Source: Derxia lacustris
GTDB lineage: Bacteria; Pseudomonadota; Gammaproteobacteria; Burkholderiales; Burkholderiaceae_E
Length of the DNA: 64,000 nt
Direction: 5' to 3'
Assembly: GCF_002105195.1 (NCBI RefSeq)
Contig: NZ_MUHU01000002.1
Location: 1-64,000, forward strand
Shown: positions 7,599 through 16,180 of the stretch, piece after piece
Numbering within the stretch: the stretch's first letter is position 1
How the letters are laid out: each line of letters begins with the position of its first letter
The notes under the pieces: generated by a model
Told to the model about the DNA's origin: nothing
What the model saw: only the letters and a program-made list of their open reading frames with translations
The model's database searches: none
Position numbers and translations under genes: made by a program

Positions 7599-10118
7599 AT
7601 GACCCACGGCCCCTCCCCGCGCCGCGCCGGCCTGACGCGGGCGCTGCTGCGCTCGATCTGTGCCGCGCTCGCGCTGCTGCTGCTGCTCGCCGGCCCGGCC
7701 GGCGCCGCGCCGCATGCGCCCACGCCCGCGCCCAGCGCCGACACGCTGCGCATCGACGCCACGCTCGACGCAACCCGATCCCAGCTCGACGCGATCCAGA
7801 AGCGGCTCGCCGACGACATCGACGATGCCGAGCTGGCCCGGCTGCGCGACGGCGCGCTCGCCATCCAGGCGCGCGCCGACCAGACCGCCGCCGCGCTCGC
7901 GCCCCAGCTCGACGGCGTGAAGGCGCGCCTCGCCGAGCTGGGCCCGGCGCCCGAGGCCGGCGCGGTCGCGCCCGAGGCCGCCGACGTGGCGGCCCAGCGC
8001 AGCGCGCTCAACCGCGACAGCGCCACGCTCGATGCCCAGCTCAAGCTGGCGCGCCTGCTCGGCGTGGAGGGCGAGCAGGCCGCCAACCTCATCTCCGACC
8101 TGCGCCGCACCCGGTTCCAGGCCCGGCTCGGCGAGCGCACCGCCTCGATCCTGGCGCCGGCGTTCTGGACCGAGCTGGGCGCCAATCTGCCGCGCGACCT
8201 GAGCCGGCTGGCGCCGCTGCGCACAGAGCTGACCGACACCGTGCGGGCGGCGCCGGGCTGGCTCTGGCCGCTGGCGGCATTGGCGCTGACGGCGCTCGGC
8301 GCGGCGCGCTGGTGGCTCGGGCGCTGGCTGATGCGGCTGACCGCCTCGCGCGTGCCGGCCGGCCGGCTGCGCCGCTCGGCGCTGGCGGCGGCGCTGGCCA
8401 CGCTCGGCACGCTGGCGCCCGGGCTGATGGCGCTGACGCTGCATGCGGCGCTCGATGCGCCCGGCCAGCTGTCGGAGCCGGTCGAGTCGCTGCTGGCCGG
8501 GCTGGTCGGCGTGGTGTTCTTCGGCGGCTATGTGGCGGGGCTGGGCCATGCGCTGCTGTCGCCCGAGCGGCCGTCCTGGCGCCTGCCGCCGCTGCCCGAC
8601 AACACGGCGCGGCGCATGCGCATCTATCCGCGCCTGCTCGGCACCGTGGTGGTGGTCGGCTGGCTCGGCGAGCGGCTGGCCAGCACGGTGAGCGCGACGC
8701 TCACCACCGCCGTGGCCTGGAACTGCATCTACGGCCTGGTGCTGGCGCTGATGATGGGCAGCACGCTGCTGCGCATCGAGCGGCTGCGCCACGAGGCCTT
8801 CGCCGATCCGGCCCAGCCCGATCCGGCGCCGCGCCCGACCTGGCTGGCGCTGCTGATCGGCGCCGGCTGGGTCGCGCTGGTGGCCAGCGTGGCCAGCTTC
8901 GCCATCGGCTATGTGGCGCTCGGCGCCTTCATCACGCGCCAGGTGGCCTGGGTCGCCATCGTCGGCACCACCGCCTATCTGCTGCTCACGCTGATCGACG
9001 ACGCCTGCATGGGCCTGGTGGCCGAGCGCGCCCGGCGCGACGACGCGGCCGCGCCGGCCGGGCATGGCGGTCATGCCGGCCATCCCGACCATGGCGGCCA
9101 GACCGCCGGCGCCGATCCGGCCGACGCGCCCCGCCCCGGCGGCGCGCGCCAGCTGGCGGTGCTGGCCTCGGGCCTGCTGCGGCTGGTGCTGCTGCTGTTT
9201 GCGCTGGCCATCGTGCTGGCGCCGTTCGGCGCCGGGCCCGATGAGCTGGCACATCGCGGCGCCCAGCTCGGCGAAGGGCTGGCGATCGGCGAGATCAACC
9301 TGAGCCCCTACGCGCTGCTGCGCGCGCTCGTGGTGTTTGCCGGCGGCATGTTCGCGGTGCGCATCGCGCGCGACTGGCTCGCCGAGCGCTTTCTGCCGAC
9401 CACGCGGGTCGATGCCGGCATGCGCGCCTCGATGACCTCGCTGCTGGGCTATGCGGGCGGCGTGTTCGCGTTTGCGCTGGCGCTGTCGGCGGTGGGCCTG
9501 AGCCTGGACCGCATCGCCTGGGTGGCCAGCGCGCTGTCGGTCGGCATCGGCTTTGGCTTGCAGGCGGTGGTGCAGAACTTCGTCTCGGGCCTGATCCTGC
9601 TGGCCGAGCGGCCGGTCAAGGTCGGCGACTGGGTCGCGCTCGGCGGCGTCGAGGGCGACATCCTGCGCATCAATGTGCGCGCCACCGAAATCCAGATGGG
9701 CGACCGCTCGACGGTCATCGTCCCCAACTCCGAGTTCATCACCAAGACGGTCCGCAACGTCACCCGCGCCGATCCGCTCGGGCTGGTGCAGATCAAGCTG
9801 CCGATGCCGCTCGACTGCGACGTGAACCGGGTGCGCGCGACCATGCTCGAAGCCTTCACCGCGCACGAGGCGGTGCTGCCGGGCCCGGCGCCGAGCGTGT
9901 ACCTGGACGGCATCGACGGCGGCAATCTGGTGTTCAACGCCACCGGCTTCGTCGGCTCGCCGCGCGACAGCTATGGCGTGCGCAGCGCGCTGCTGTTCGA
10001 TGTGCTCGGCCGGCTGCGCGCCGCCGGCATCGGCATGGCGCGCCAGCCGACGATGCTGCTGCGCGAGGCGCCGGCCGCCGCCGCCGCGCCGCCTTCGCTG
10101 CCGCAGCCGCCGGCCTGA
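7599..10118 (+). CDS. MscS-family mechanosensitive channel with DUF3772 domain
   Basis: An 839-residue inner-membrane channel that should protect cells from hypo-osmotic shock. A signal peptide (residues 1–37, ending AGAA) is followed by a periplasmic coiled-coil/DUF3772-like part (about 45–200). Many membrane helices cover about 215–640, including a His-rich loop near 490 (GHGGHAGHPDHGG). The MscS core follows: the pore helix region with GIGFGLQAVVQNF (about 650) and the beta domain with NSEFITKTVRN (about 710). The length fits the large DUF3772/MscS subfamily. The start at 7599 is chosen for the signal peptide; longer in-frame extensions into the repeat-rich region have no signal sequence. 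The strong promoter region is shared with the TonB receptor. Confidence 0.9.
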   Translation: MTHGPSPRRAGLTRALLRSICAALALLLLLAGPAGAAPHAPTPAPSADTLRIDATLDATRSQLDAIQKRLADDIDDAELARLRDGALAIQARADQTAAALAPQLDGVKARLAELGPAPEAGAVAPEAADVAAQRSALNRDSATLDAQLKLARLLGVEGEQAANLISDLRRTRFQARLGERTASILAPAFWTELGANLPRDLSRLAPLRTELTDTVRAAPGWLWPLAALALTALGAARWWLGRWLMRLTASRVPAGRLRRSALAAALATLGTLAPGLMALTLHAALDAPGQLSEPVESLLAGLVGVVFFGGYVAGLGHALLSPERPSWRLPPLPDNTARRMRIYPRLLGTVVVVGWLGERLASTVSATLTTAVAWNCIYGLVLALMMGSTLLRIERLRHEAFADPAQPDPAPRPTWLALLIGAGWVALVASVASFAIGYVALGAFITRQVAWVAIVGTTAYLLLTLIDDACMGLVAERARRDDAAAPAGHGGHAGHPDHGGQTAGADPADAPRPGGARQLAVLASGLLRLVLLLFALAIVLAPFGAGPDELAHRGAQLGEGLAIGEINLSPYALLRALVVFAGGMFAVRIARDWLAERFLPTTRVDAGMRASMTSLLGYAGGVFAFALALSAVGLSLDRIAWVASALSVGIGFGLQAVVQNFVSGLILLAERPVKVGDWVALGGVEGDILRINVRATEIQMGDRSTVIVPNSEFITKTVRNVTRADPLGLVQIKLPMPLDCDVNRVRATMLEAFTAHEAVLPGPAPSVYLDGIDGGNLVFNATGFVGSPRDSYGVRSALLFDVLGRLRAAGIGMARQPTMLLREAPAAAAAPPSLPQPPA

Positions 10119-10256
10119 GCGACCGCGCCACGGGTGAGCGCTGACCCGCGCGAGTGCGTCACCGAAAGCGGTAAAACCCGGCATCGCATCACGGCCCTGC
10201 CATCTGGTTCGGACATTTTCGGAACAGCCTTCCGAAACCTTTCCGTCCGAGACCCG

Positions 10257-12968
10257 ATGCCCACTCCTCCCGTCCTTCGCCCCCTCATCGTGGCGCTTGC
10301 GCTTGCCGGTCTGGCCGGCAATGCGCTCGCCGCCGGCAGCGTCGCCATCAGCCAGATCTACGGCGGCGGCGGCAACAGCGGTGCCACGCTCAAGAACGAT
10401 TTCATCGAGCTGCGCAACATCGGCAGCGTCGCGGTCAGCCTCAACGGCTGGAGCGTGCAGTACGCATCCAGCTCCGGCACCAACTGGGCGGTCACGCCGC
10501 TCGGCAATCTCACGCTGCAACCGGGGCAGTTCTTTCTGGTGCAGGAAGCCCAGGGCGCCAACGGCACGACCGCCCTGCCCACGCCCGATGCGAGCGGCAG
10601 CATTCCGATGTCGGCCACGACCGGCAAGGTGGCGCTGGTCGGCAGCACCACCGCGCTCACCTGCGGCAGCAACTGCGCCGGCAACACGGCCGCCGGCGTG
10701 ATCGACTTCGTGGGCTTTGGCAGCGCCAACAACGGCGAGGCCGGCACCACCGGCACGCTGAACAACAGCAGCGCCGCGCTGCGCGCCGGCAACGGCTGCA
10801 CCGACAGCGACAGCAATGCCAACGACTTCACCGTGGGCACGCCCAATCCGCGCAACCGCAGCACGCCGTATGAGGCCTGCGCGGCGGGCGGCGGGGGCGG
10901 CGGCAGCGGCGGTTCGGGCGGCAGTGGCGGCACGGGCGGCGGCAGCGCCGGCAGCACCCGCATCCACGACATCCAGGGCCGCGCGCACCGCTCGCCGCTC
11001 GAAGGCACGACGGTGACCGGCGTGCCGGGCATCGTCACCGCCGTGCTCAGCGCCGGCTTCTATCTGCAAGACCCGACGCCCGATACCGACCCGGCCACCT
11101 CGGAAGGCATCTACGTCTACACCGGCAGCGCGCCCACGGTGCAGGTCGGCGACTCGGTGCTGGTCGGCGGCAAGGTCACCGAATACCGCCCGGGCGCCGA
11201 TGCCGACAACCTGACCGTCACCGAACTCACCGCGCCCACGGTCAGCATCGTGTCGCGCGGCAATGCGCTGCCGGCCGCCACCGTGGTCGGCACGGCCGGC
11301 CGGCTGCCGCCGGGCAAGACCATCTATGCCGGCGCCAGCGGCGATGTGGAAACGCTCGGCAATCTCAAGCCCGCCAGCAACGGCCTCGACTTCTACGAAA
11401 GCCTCGAAGGCATGCGGTTGCAGCTCAACAACCCGGTCGCCAGCGGCCCGACCAACAGCTACAGCGAACTCTCGCTGCTGCCCGACTTCGGCAACGCCGC
11501 CAGCACGCGCACCACGCGCGGCGGCATCGTGATCGCGGCCGACGACTACAACCCCGAGCGCGTGATCGTCGACGACGGCGCGGTCAAGGTGCCGGCCGCC
11601 AACACCGGCGCGAGCTTCACCCGCGTGGTCGGCGTGCTCGACTACAACTTTGGCAACTACAAGCTGCTGGCGACCGAACTCGCGGGCTTTGCCGCCGGCA
11701 CGCTGGCGCCCGAAACCACCCGCGCCGCCACGGCCGACGAACTCACCGTGGCCTCGTTCAATGTCGAGAACCTGGCCGCGACCAACCCGGTCGGCAAGTT
11801 CGACCGGCTGGCCGCGCAGATCGTGGGCAACCTGCGCGCGCCCGACGTGATCGGCCTGATGGAGATCCAGGACAACAACGGCGCCACCGACAACGGCGTG
11901 GTCGATGCGAGCAGCACCGTGGCCGCGCTCACCGCCGCCATCGCGCGCGCCGGCGGGCCGGCCTATGCCTTCCGCGCGATCAATCCGGTCAACGATCAGG
12001 ATGGCGGCGAGCCGGGCGGCAACATCCGCCAGGGCTTTCTGTTCAACCCGGCGCGCGTGGGCTTTGTGGACCGTTCGGGTGCCACGCCCACCACGGCCAA
12101 TGCGGTCGTCGTGAGCGGCGGCAAGCCGGCGCTCAGGTACAGCCCGGGCCGCGTCGATCCGACCAATGCGGCCTTCGCCAGCAGCCGCAAGCCGCTCGCG
12201 GCCGAGTTCACGTTCAACGGCCACACGCTGTTCATCGTGGCCAACCACTTCAACAGCAAGGGCGGCGACCAGCCGCTGTTTGGCCGCAACCAGCCGCCGG
12301 CGCTGGCGAGCGAAACCCAGCGCAATCAGCAGGCCAGCGTCGTGGCCGGCTTCGTGAGCCAGCTGCTCGCGGCCGACGCCAGCGCCAAGGTGCTGGTGCT
12401 GGGCGATCTCAACGACTTCGAGTTCTCGAATCCGGTCGGCAAGCTCAAGGCTGCCGGCATGGTCGATCTGGTCGAGACGCTGCCGGCGGTCGAGCGCTAC
12501 ACCTATGTCTACGACGGCAATTCGCAGGTGCTCGACCACATCATGGTCAGCAGCGCGCTGGCCAGCCGCGCCGACTACGACGTGGTGCATGTGAACTCCG
12601 AGTTCGCCGATCAGGCCAGCGATCACGAGCCGGAAGTGGTGCGGCTGAACCTGCCGGTGGTGTGGAAGAGCCTGGCCGGTCAGGCCGGCTACACGCTGTC
12701 GGGCCTGTCGTACAACCGGCTCACCCAGCTGTATCAGGGCACGGTCAAGCTCACCGCCAATGCCGATCTGGCGGCGCCGCTGGCGCTGGCGCTGTCGGGC
12801 CTGCCGGCCGGCGTGACGCTGGCCAATGCCGGGCTCACGGCCAACGGCCTGCCCGCCATCGAGCTGCCCGGCAGCCTCGCGCGCGGCGCGACGCTGACGC
12901 TGACGCTGCAGTTCCGCAATCCCGCCAACGTTCGCATCGGCTACACGCCGGTGCTGCTCGGCCGCTGA
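10257..12968 (+). CDS. Secreted ExeM/NucH-type endonuclease with lamin-tail domain
   Basis: A 903-residue extracellular nuclease predicted to degrade DNA. Order of parts: signal peptide (1–22, ending ALA-A); lamin-tail domain beginning VAISQIYGGGGNSG (about 25–165); a Gly/Ser-rich linker (near 210–235); an OB-like domain (about 240–470); an endonuclease/exonuclease/phosphatase domain (about 495–800) with FNVENL, FNSKGG, GDLNDFE, DHIM and SDHEPE elements that carry the metal and catalytic residues; and a C-terminal all-beta domain. This is the ExeM/NucH order. It has no PEP-CTERM tail of its own, but a PEP-CTERM gene starts 23 bases downstream, so the two may be co-transcribed. The start at 10257 is the ATG directly before the signal peptide. 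Confidence 0.9.
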   Translation: MPTPPVLRPLIVALALAGLAGNALAAGSVAISQIYGGGGNSGATLKNDFIELRNIGSVAVSLNGWSVQYASSSGTNWAVTPLGNLTLQPGQFFLVQEAQGANGTTALPTPDASGSIPMSATTGKVALVGSTTALTCGSNCAGNTAAGVIDFVGFGSANNGEAGTTGTLNNSSAALRAGNGCTDSDSNANDFTVGTPNPRNRSTPYEACAAGGGGGGSGGSGGSGGTGGGSAGSTRIHDIQGRAHRSPLEGTTVTGVPGIVTAVLSAGFYLQDPTPDTDPATSEGIYVYTGSAPTVQVGDSVLVGGKVTEYRPGADADNLTVTELTAPTVSIVSRGNALPAATVVGTAGRLPPGKTIYAGASGDVETLGNLKPASNGLDFYESLEGMRLQLNNPVASGPTNSYSELSLLPDFGNAASTRTTRGGIVIAADDYNPERVIVDDGAVKVPAANTGASFTRVVGVLDYNFGNYKLLATELAGFAAGTLAPETTRAATADELTVASFNVENLAATNPVGKFDRLAAQIVGNLRAPDVIGLMEIQDNNGATDNGVVDASSTVAALTAAIARAGGPAYAFRAINPVNDQDGGEPGGNIRQGFLFNPARVGFVDRSGATPTTANAVVVSGGKPALRYSPGRVDPTNAAFASSRKPLAAEFTFNGHTLFIVANHFNSKGGDQPLFGRNQPPALASETQRNQQASVVAGFVSQLLAADASAKVLVLGDLNDFEFSNPVGKLKAAGMVDLVETLPAVERYTYVYDGNSQVLDHIMVSSALASRADYDVVHVNSEFADQASDHEPEVVRLNLPVVWKSLAGQAGYTLSGLSYNRLTQLYQGTVKLTANADLAAPLALALSGLPAGVTLANAGLTANGLPAIELPGSLARGATLTLTLQFRNPANVRIGYTPVLLGR

Positions 12969-12991
12969 AGCCCGCTTTCCAGGACATCGCC

Positions 12992-13606
12992 ATGACGACC
13001 CTCTTCCTCAAGCGCGGCCTTGCGCTCGCCGGCCTCGTCGCCGGTCTTGCGGCCGCCCTGCCGGCCCAGGCCGCGACCGCGTTCCGCTTCAGCTTCGACA
13101 CGTCGAGTCTGGCCGGCAGCAGCGGCAATCTCGATTTCAGCTTCATCGGGCTGGCCGATGCGCCGGCCGCGACGGCCGCCATCGGCGCGCTGAGCGGCGG
13201 CAGCAGCGCCGGCAGCGCCCTGCTCGACGGCGACGCCAGCGCCACCGCCGGCGGCTGGCTGCTCGGCAACGGCGGCGGCTTCAACGCCGTGTGGCAGCCG
13301 TGGAGCTTTGGCCAGACGCTCAGCTTTGTCGTGAGCCTGGACGGCGACTACGGCGCCGCCGCCAGCGGCACGACCTTCGCGTTCCGGCTCTGGAATGCCG
13401 ACGGCAGCCAGACCCTGCTCGGCGGCGACAACTTCGGCGATCTGGCGCATGCCGATCTGCTGCCCGGCGGCGCCGTCGTCACCACGCTGCTGACGGCGGC
13501 CGGCGGCGTGTCGCCGGTGCCCGAGCCCGACATGGCGCCGCTCGCCGGCCTGGGTCTGGCGCTGACCGGCTGGGCGGTGCGACGCCAGCGGCGCATGGCG
13601 GCCTGA
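12992..13606 (+). CDS. PEP-CTERM sorting-domain protein
   Basis: A 204-residue exported protein with a signal peptide (1–27, ending AQA-A), a beta-rich Gly/Ser/Ala body, and a C-terminal sorting signal: VPEPDMAPL, a hydrophobic helix, then RRQRR. In PEP-CTERM systems an exosortase (EpsH/XrtA) cleaves at this tail during export to the surface or exopolysaccharide matrix. No exosortase is present in this window. It follows the secreted nuclease by 23 bases in the same direction and is probably co-transcribed. Its function beyond sorting is not known. Confidence 0.85.
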   Translation: MTTLFLKRGLALAGLVAGLAAALPAQAATAFRFSFDTSSLAGSSGNLDFSFIGLADAPAATAAIGALSGGSSAGSALLDGDASATAGGWLLGNGGGFNAVWQPWSFGQTLSFVVSLDGDYGAAASGTTFAFRLWNADGSQTLLGGDNFGDLAHADLLPGGAVVTTLLTAAGGVSPVPEPDMAPLAGLGLALTGWAVRRQRRMAA

Positions 13607-13655
13607 GCGCGCTGGCCTGAGCGCGGCGGTCCGGGCGCGGCGGTCCGGGCGGCGC

Positions 13656-14459
13656 TCAGCCCAGCACCGCCTCCACCTCGGCCAGCAGCACGCGCGAATC
13701 GATCGGCCGCAGCAGATAGCGCACCGCGCCGAGCTGCAGCGCGCGCAGCCGGGCGCTCTGCTCCCAGCGCGTGCTGGTGATGAAGACGAAGGGCACGCCG
13801 CGCAGCCGGGCGTCGTCCTTGACCTGCCGGATGAAATCGAAGCCGCTGCCGGTGCCCATGCCCACGTCCGAGATGATGAGATCGGGCACTTCCTCGCGTG
13901 CCAGCGCAATGCCCTGCTCCACCGTGGCGGCGGTGCGCACGCGATAGCCGAGCGGCGTCAGGCAGCTGGTGACGATGCTCAGGTTGTCGGCCACGTCGTC
14001 CACCACCAGCACGCGTTCGCGCACGATGGCGCTGGCGCGCGGCTCGACGGCCGGGGCGGTGTGCGGCACTGGCGGCGCGGCCGACGGCCGGCGCGCCCGG
14101 CCCAGATGCATGCCGATGCGCTCGACGAAGCCTTCGGGCTCGATCGGCTTGGCGAGGTAGTCGTCGAAGCCCTCGGCCAGCAGCCGCTCGCGGTCGCCGA
14201 GCATGGCGAAGGCGGTCAGCGCCACGATCGGCACGTCGGCCAGCCGGGGCTCGGCCCGCGCCGCGCGCACGAAGGCATCGCCGCTCATGCCGGGCAGCTG
14301 GATGTCGCACAGGATCAGGTCGGGCCGGCGTGCCAGCGCCGCCTGCCAGCCGGCCTCGGCATCGGCGGCCACGCGGCAGTCGTGCCCCCAGACGCCGAGC
14401 AGATAGGTGAGCAGATCGGCGTTGGCCGGGTGGTCCTCGATGATCAGGATGTCCGCCAT
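13656..14459 (-). CDS. Response regulator with two receiver domains
   Basis: A 267-residue protein with two receiver domains and no DNA-binding or enzymatic output. REC1 (about 4–117) has the full set of key residues: acidic pocket EDH, phospho-acceptor D52 in CDIQLPGMSG, and K104 in YLAKP. REC2 (about 149–265) has D198 in ISDVGMGTGSG, but the conserved Lys is Arg (R251 in LLRP), which may alter its switch. The gene overlaps the 3' end of the histidine kinase by 16 bases, so kinase and regulator are co-transcribed and probably partners in a phosphorelay. The signal and target are unknown. Confidence 0.9.
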   Translation of the reverse strand: MADILIIEDHPANADLLTYLLGVWGHDCRVAADAEAGWQAALARRPDLILCDIQLPGMSGDAFVRAARAEPRLADVPIVALTAFAMLGDRERLLAEGFDDYLAKPIEPEGFVERIGMHLGRARRPSAAPPVPHTAPAVEPRASAIVRERVLVVDDVADNLSIVTSCLTPLGYRVRTAATVEQGIALAREEVPDLIISDVGMGTGSGFDFIRQVKDDARLRGVPFVFITSTRWEQSARLRALQLGAVRYLLRPIDSRVLLAEVEAVLG

Positions 14460-15961
14460 GCCACCGGCTCCAGCACCAGGGTGAATCGGCTGCCCACGCC
14501 GGCAGTGCTCTCGAACTCGATGCGCCCGCCGAGCAGTTCGGCGAGCTTGGCGCTGAGATGCAGGCCCAGGCCGGTGCCGCCGGCCTGGCGCTGGGCGTCG
14601 CCCACCTGCGAGAAGGCGCCGAACAGGCGCGGCTGGTCCTCGGCCGCGATGCCCACGCCGGTATCGGTCACGGAGAAGTCGAGCCGGCCGGCGGCGCCGT
14701 CGCCGCTGCGCGCGAGTTCGAGCGACACCCCGCCGCGGTCGGTGAACTTGATGGCATTGGCCACCAGATTGAGCAGCACCTGATGCAGCGCGCGCCGGTC
14801 GGTGTCGACCACGGTCTCGCTGCCGGGCAGGCGCAGGTCGAAGCCGATGCCGCGCGCCTGGGCCTGGGCCCGCAGCGAGGCATCGACCGCCAGCAGCACC
14901 TCGTCGCAGCTCACGCGGTCGCGCCGCAGCTCCACCCGGCCGGACTGGATCTTGGCCAGGTCGAGCAGGTCGTTGATGAGCGACAGCAGATGCTGGGCGC
15001 TGCCCTTGATGGTGCCGAGCTGGCGCTCCTGCTCGACGGTGAGCGGGCCCGGCAGCTTCATGAGCAGGATGCCGGTGAAGCCGATGATGGGGTTGAGCGG
15101 CGTGCGCAGCTCATGGCTCATGGTGGCGAGGAAGCGGTCCTTGGCCTGGTTGGCCAGCAGCAGCTCGGCATTCTTTTCCTGCAATGCGCGCTCGGTGCGG
15201 CGGCGCTCGGTGGTGTCGCGGATCGCGCTCATCACGAACAGGCCGTTGTTGGTGACGAGCGGGCCGAGGCTGATCTCGACCGGGAATTCGCTGCCGTCGG
15301 CGCGCAGGCCGTACAGGTCGAGCCCGGTGCCCATGTTGCGGGCGCGCGGCGCGGCGAAGTAGCCGCTGCGGTGGCCGGCATGGGCCTGGCGGTAGCGCGC
15401 CGGCAGCAGGGTCTCGATGGTGGCGCCGACAATGGCGCGCCGGTCATGGCCGAACATGCGCTCGGCATGGGCGTTGAACAGCACGATGCGGCCGCATTCG
15501 TTGACGATGACCGTCGGGTCGGGCACCGATTCGAGCAGGTCGCGGTAGCGCGCCTCGATGAACTCGGCATCGCGCCGCACCCGCGCCGCCGTGGTGTCGC
15601 GCAGCGCGCAGACGTAATGGCTGGCCGCGCCGGTGCTGTCGCGCACCACGCTCACGCTGGCTTCGACCGCCAGCAGCATGCCGTCGCGGTGGTGGCGGAT
15701 GAAGCTGGCGCTGTCGTGGCCGCTGGCGGCGGCATCGGCCAGCATCCGGCGGTGCTCGTCGAGCCGGTCGGGCGGGACGATGAGGCCGGCGAGCTTGCGC
15801 CCGACCGCCTCGTCGGCGCTGTAGCCGAAGGTCCGGGTCGCGCCCGGGCTCCACAGCTGCACGCAGCCGCCGGCATCGAGCGTGATGAGCGCATCGGGCG
15901 AGGCATCGACGAACAGGCCGGCCAGCTGGGCCTGGTCGTCGGCAGTCAGGGCGAAGGGCAT
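14444..15961 (-). CDS. Cytoplasmic PAS–PAS histidine kinase
   Basis: A 505-residue sensor kinase without membrane helices. Two PAS domains (about 10–130, with LWSPGATRTFGYSADE; and about 135–258, with LFNAHAERMFGHDRR) precede the HisKA domain, where H283 in MSHELRTPLN is the phosphorylation site. The ATP-binding domain has the N box around N402 (NLVANAIKF), DTGVGIA and GTGLGL. It is the first gene of a two-gene unit with the double-receiver protein, overlapping it by 16 bases. The start at 15961 is taken because PAS1 begins at once; the frame stays open much further upstream, but that sequence lies opposite the binding-protein gene. The PAS ligands are unknown. Confidence 0.9.
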   Translation of the reverse strand: MPFALTADDQAQLAGLFVDASPDALITLDAGGCVQLWSPGATRTFGYSADEAVGRKLAGLIVPPDRLDEHRRMLADAAASGHDSASFIRHHRDGMLLAVEASVSVVRDSTGAASHYVCALRDTTAARVRRDAEFIEARYRDLLESVPDPTVIVNECGRIVLFNAHAERMFGHDRRAIVGATIETLLPARYRQAHAGHRSGYFAAPRARNMGTGLDLYGLRADGSEFPVEISLGPLVTNNGLFVMSAIRDTTERRRTERALQEKNAELLLANQAKDRFLATMSHELRTPLNPIIGFTGILLMKLPGPLTVEQERQLGTIKGSAQHLLSLINDLLDLAKIQSGRVELRRDRVSCDEVLLAVDASLRAQAQARGIGFDLRLPGSETVVDTDRRALHQVLLNLVANAIKFTDRGGVSLELARSGDGAAGRLDFSVTDTGVGIAAEDQPRLFGAFSQVGDAQRQAGGTGLGLHLSAKLAELLGGRIEFESTAGVGSRFTLVLEPVAWRTS

Positions 15962-16180
15962 GTGCTCCCCCCTCGGGATGGGACGGGCAGTTGCGCCGCC
16001 AAGCGTGTCTGCCATCTGCGGATGTTGCGCGCAGTACGCGGCCGCTGCTGCAAAAGCCGCATTCCGGTTGCAGCTTTGTGCGGCGCCGCCGCCGGCGCCG
16101 GTATGTGTCAGGCCCTGTCGGCGCTGCGGATCGCCACGCGCGCTTCGTAGAATGGCCGCGCCTTCACTTCCAGAGCACGC

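Noticed and set aside
7335..12626. A 1763-codon open frame on the minus strand and several other very long antisense frames (e.g. 4119–7031 plus, 51724–54021 plus)
   Set aside because: They lie opposite clear genes, have Arg/Ala/Pro/His-rich low-complexity sequence and no family motifs; they are a product of high GC content.
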